From Opisthocomus hoazin (lineage: Eukaryota; Chordata; Aves; Opisthocomiformes; Opisthocomidae): a DNA stretch of 64,000 nucleotides. The stretch lies in contig NC_134433.1 of the NCBI RefSeq assembly GCF_030867145.1, positions 15,597,896 to 15,661,895 on the forward strand, written 5' to 3'. Under the pieces are notes generated by a model. The model was not told where the DNA came from and did not search any database. It saw nothing but the letters and a program-made list of their open reading frames with translations. A program made the position numbers and the translations under genes. Position 1 is the stretch's first letter, and every line of letters begins with the position of its first letter. This document shows, in pieces, positions 60,801 through 64,000 of this stretch.

Positions 60801-63800
60801 CCAGAGTCATCTCCAGGCTGCAATTAATTACCCACTTGCTTCCCCCACCCCTGATTATGCAGATGAGGGAAGTGGCAGAACCCACCAATCTGCTGGGGAG
60901 GGAGGGGGCTGTGCTGGTCCCACCTGTGTGTCACCAGCACCAGGGACCCCGGGGACCCCCAGCCACCCACGGGGTGAGCACACGGTGGCAGCCGCTCTCT
61001 GTGCGTGGGGAAGACCAAGGCAGAGTCTAGAAAGGGGCTTGCTGTGCGTCAGGGCTGTTACTAGATTAATTAATCCATTAATTGGAGTCAGCTCAGCAGA
61101 CAAGGATGCGGGAGCAGGAACACCTGGTCGCTCCCAGCCCACCACCAGCCAGTGCTTGCCCGAAGGACCACGCTGTAGCTGAGGGGAACGTCAGCCCTTG
61201 GTGGGAACCCACAGCCACGTCCCGTCTCCCGTGGAAGGCGGCTCCGAGCCCTCGGTGCAGGGTGCCGGGAGCACCCACGGCCCCTTCACAGGGCGATGCA
61301 CGGCAAGGAGCCAGCCGAGACAGGCTCCAGCACCCCGGGGACGCCGACTTCAGGCTTGTGTGACCGCCCCAGCCTACACAACTGCTCGGGAACTCAAGCC
61401 AAGAAGAAGCAGGAGAAGATGAGGCTTTTCCCCGATGCGATGGAGCAGACCGGCTGTATCGGTGCAGCCCTCCCGGTCTCTGTGCAGGGGCTGAGCGAGG
61501 CAGAGCTGGACCCGCAGCCAGCGCCCGTGCCCGTGCCAGGAGCCTGTTTGCTGCCGCGCTGCCGGCTCTGCCACTGCCCTTCACGGGTACCACGGCTGGC
61601 ACGGCCAGCGCTGGGCTCTGCCGCTGTCTCCTTTGATCTGCAGCTATTTTTCTCCTTTATTTTTTTTTTTTTTTGGCACGCAGCAGCAGCTGGGAAGAGG
61701 CTTTGCGCTTTCTTCCTCCCACTCTGCCCCAGCAGAACGGCGGGAAGCTGCACGAAGAGCAGCAGCCTTGGAGTCCAGCCGGGACGCGGCAGGGTGAAAT
61801 CGGCCGCGTTGAGAAAGGCAAACGGAGTTTCACGGGAGCGAAGCGGTGGGCTCCGGGCGAGCCGTCGCCTGGGGCCAGGCAGGAGGGTCACAGGAAGGAG
61901 CAGCCATCGGCACAGAGCAGGACTCGCACCCGCCAGCCGGGTGGCAGCTCCTGTCACCAGCCGGACGCCGGGCGCGTGGCGTTTGCCATCCGAGGCACCC
62001 GCAGCCCCTCACATTTCCAGGCTCCCCGCAAGCCCGCAGCTGCTCAGCCCTGCGGGGTGTGGGCAGGAGGACGGCGGCTTTGCCACACGCCTGAGACAGT
62101 GCTGGCATCGCAGCCGGCTCCTGCTGCGAGCGCCCTGAGACGCGGGCAGGGACGCCGGCACCCGCCCCACTGCCCCAGCCGCAGCCGGCAGCATCCTCGC
62201 TGCCGGGGTCCGAGGGAGCACAGCAGCCTTCTCTCTCGCGTGCGTAATGGACTCCTCTCCAAAACGCTGGCTCTCTGGAGTAGAGCTGCTCCGGCTCGAG
62301 CAGAGGCAGCGCTGCCTGGCGCCAGCCATTCCGGACCCCAGGGACGCGGCGTGGGGCTGCGGGCGCTCGCCTGCGTTCCTGGCTGACCCCCAAAATCCGC
62401 CCCGTTCCCCCGCCGCTGCCGGCAGCAAGCAGAGCCGGGGCAGACGGGCGAGCAGCGTGGCCCGCAGCAGGGTCTGCTCGTCGGACTGACCGCCCAGCCG
62501 TCCCAGCCACCCCGCTCATCGTCCCGGCCGTCCCGCGATGCCGGTGCGGGGGGCTGCTCGGTGCGGGCTGCACACAGCAGTCTGCTGCCAGCCTGGCGGA
62601 GTTTGCAGAGCGAGCCCAGCCCGGCACATGCAAATGTCCGGATAAGTTGCTGCCTGCAAACAGGAACCGCGTTATGGAAAGCAGCACGGCCCTGCCCCAG
62701 CCGCCCCGAGGAGCGCTCCGAGAGCTGCTGGGGAGCGGTGGGAGCCCAGCGCAGCGGCGAGGACGGAGGTGCGGGTGCCCCGGTCTGCGGGAGCAGGGCA
62801 GGGACGCTGCCACCTGCTCCCAGAGGGACCAGGGGCCGTGGCAGCAGCCGCCGGCAGCACGCGCTCTCCATTAACGCTTCCCAGCCGTCCTCGAGGGAGG
62901 TGCGGCATTAAAAATCCCATTTGGGTTGGTCGTTTGGCCTCCAGCCGGCTCGCCTCCGCTCCCCAGAGCCTCCCTCTCCGCGGCGCTGTGCAAAGCCCCC
63001 CCGCCAGCCATCGTCCCGGAGCACCGAGACCTGCCAGGCTCTACCGCAGCTCTCCCTTCGCCGACCCTCGCTCCGGAGCTCAGCGTGAAGGGTCCTTCGT
63101 CATTTTAAGGCCGTGCACGGGGAAACCGAGTCCTTTCGCTGGCCCTCCCTGCACCGGGGAGGGAGCACGGAGCAGCCGCCAGCCCCTCGCTCTCAGCCCG
63201 GCTGCGCCGGAGATGGTGACGGATGAGCCGCCCGGCAGCGGGGAGGGCGAGGAGGCTCTGCCCTGCTCAGAGCTGGTCGGGGGACGGGCATGGCTCCCAC
63301 TCGCCCGTTTCCCAGCAGGGAGCTGCTTCACCGACGCGCTGGGGACTCGTGCTGTTTCTGGTCTGGCTGGAGAAATGGAAGCAGGGGGTGCTGGCCCCGT
63401 CTGTGGGGTGCTGCGGGTCGCGGCACCAGCTCTGCCCCTTCCCGCTCGCCCCGCGGCACGGCTGCGGCTACGGGGCGAGCGGGACCAGCGCAGAGCGGGC
63501 TTCGGGCACCGTGTAAAGAAACACAGACCTGTCCCTGTCTGGGAGGAGGCGAGCGTCTCAGCGGACGCTAAAGGAGATGGTGGAGCAAATTAATTACTTA
63601 AACTTTTTTTTTTTTTGAGTCATGACTTTCGTGCCAGCCTCAGATTCCGCTGGGCGTAACGTGATTTTGAGTGCTGTGTTGGCAGCAGTTGGTGGCATTA
63701 CGCTGCCGGCAGCGAGTGCCTTCCCCAGGCCTGCGTCTCTCTCCGGGGAGCAGGCAGGGAAGCCGTGATCCTCCCTCCCTGTTCCTGCACAACACCTCAA

Positions 63801-63891
63801 CTGGGTGGCTTAAACACGCCGCGGCGGAGGGGCTGCCTGGCCGGTCTCCAGCACAGATCCCAGTAAACCCCGTGCTCTGCTCTCTCCCCAG
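54891..63891 (+). other. Probable DUSP14 intron 1, no coding exon recognised
   Basis: GC-rich non-coding DNA with many spurious long open frames. Contents: a CR1 fragment (55591-55757), homopolymer runs of A (about 56509-56520) and T (about 61660-61674 and 63605-63617), ATTAATTA-type motifs at about 60822, 61065-61085 and 63588, and an octamer ATGCAAAT at 62628-62635 next to GATAAG at 62641. Confidence 0.45.
55591..55757 (-). mobile_element. CR1 LINE 3'-end fragment, reverse orientation
   Basis: Reads as the reverse complement of an avian CR1 3' end: atcacagaatgtttggggct, ggcagggacctctgtgggtc, ccaaccccctgccgaagcag, then ggagactccacagcctccct. It is about 165 bases long and 5' truncated. It supports an avian genome. 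Confidence 0.93.
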
Positions 63892-63976
63892 CGCAGCGTC
63901 GGACACGCTCCGTGCGACATCCCCGCTTCCGCAGCGGTGCCGGCCGGTGATTCGGGGCAGGACGCTGTCGCTGAGC
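63892..63976 (+). other. DUSP14: Probable DUSP14 non-coding exon 2
   Basis: An 85-base segment between a strong acceptor (gctctctccccag) and a perfect donor (GAGC|GTAAGT). It is on the plus strand like the upstream CpG island donor, and contains no ATG. It fits a 5' UTR exon of the gene whose promoter is at about 53.7 kb. Gene identity is inferred from synteny. Confidence 0.42.
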
Positions 63977-64000
63977 GTAAGTACCCGAGTCCTTTGCGTT

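Noticed and set aside
61830-62871. Minus-strand open frames of 327 and 275 residues
   Set aside because: GC-rich sequence with overlapping open frames on both strands, no recognisable domain or splice context, inside a probable leader intron.

Overview
The window is nuclear DNA from a vertebrate, almost certainly a bird. Genes are split by GT-AG introns, CpG islands mark promoters, and there are two CR1 LINE 3' ends (the typical avian repeat) and no recent mammalian repeats. Gene order matches the conserved ACACA - C17orf78 - TADA2A - DUSP14 segment (human 17q12; chicken chromosome 19 from memory). The high GC content and C/G-rich minisatellites fit an avian microchromosome. The exact species cannot be read from the sequence.

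Left part (1-20 kb, minus strand for ACACA): the 5' end of acetyl-CoA carboxylase alpha runs leftward. Its first main coding exon (722-974, ATG at 946-948) and a 47-bp alternative upstream exon (2956-3002) are clear. A CpG island at about 6.8-8.0 kb with three CCAAT boxes looks like the housekeeping promoter (PII-like), with a donor at 7383. A further candidate leader exon lies at 9941-10071. Within this 5' region, on the opposite strand, sits a complete six-exon ortholog of C17orf78 (12897-18630), a small predicted single-pass membrane protein of 257 residues.

Middle part (20-45.6 kb, plus strand): a second CpG island (about 19.96-20.56 kb) is the TADA2A promoter and probably also fires leftward as the distal ACACA promoter (PI-like). 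TADA2A is complete: one non-coding exon plus 15 coding exons joining in frame into 443 residues (ZZ zinc finger, SANT, SWIRM), with a polyadenylation signal at 45615. Intron 1 carries a 0.5-kb G-rich minisatellite just after the promoter.

Right part (45.6-64 kb): GC-rich DNA with no convincing protein-coding exon. A third CpG island (about 53.56-54.1 kb) with a TATA-like box and a donor at 53810, plus an exon-like segment at 63892-63976 ending in a consensus donor, most likely form the untranslated leader of DUSP14, whose coding exon would lie beyond the window. Two C-rich minisatellites flank this promoter.

I see no prokaryotic-type system, CRISPR array, recent viral insertion or clearly novel gene system. 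The more interesting points are the nested and head-to-head gene arrangement, the preserved reading frame of the alternative ACACA exon, the minisatellites beside two of the three promoters, and several splice choices that would change proteins.
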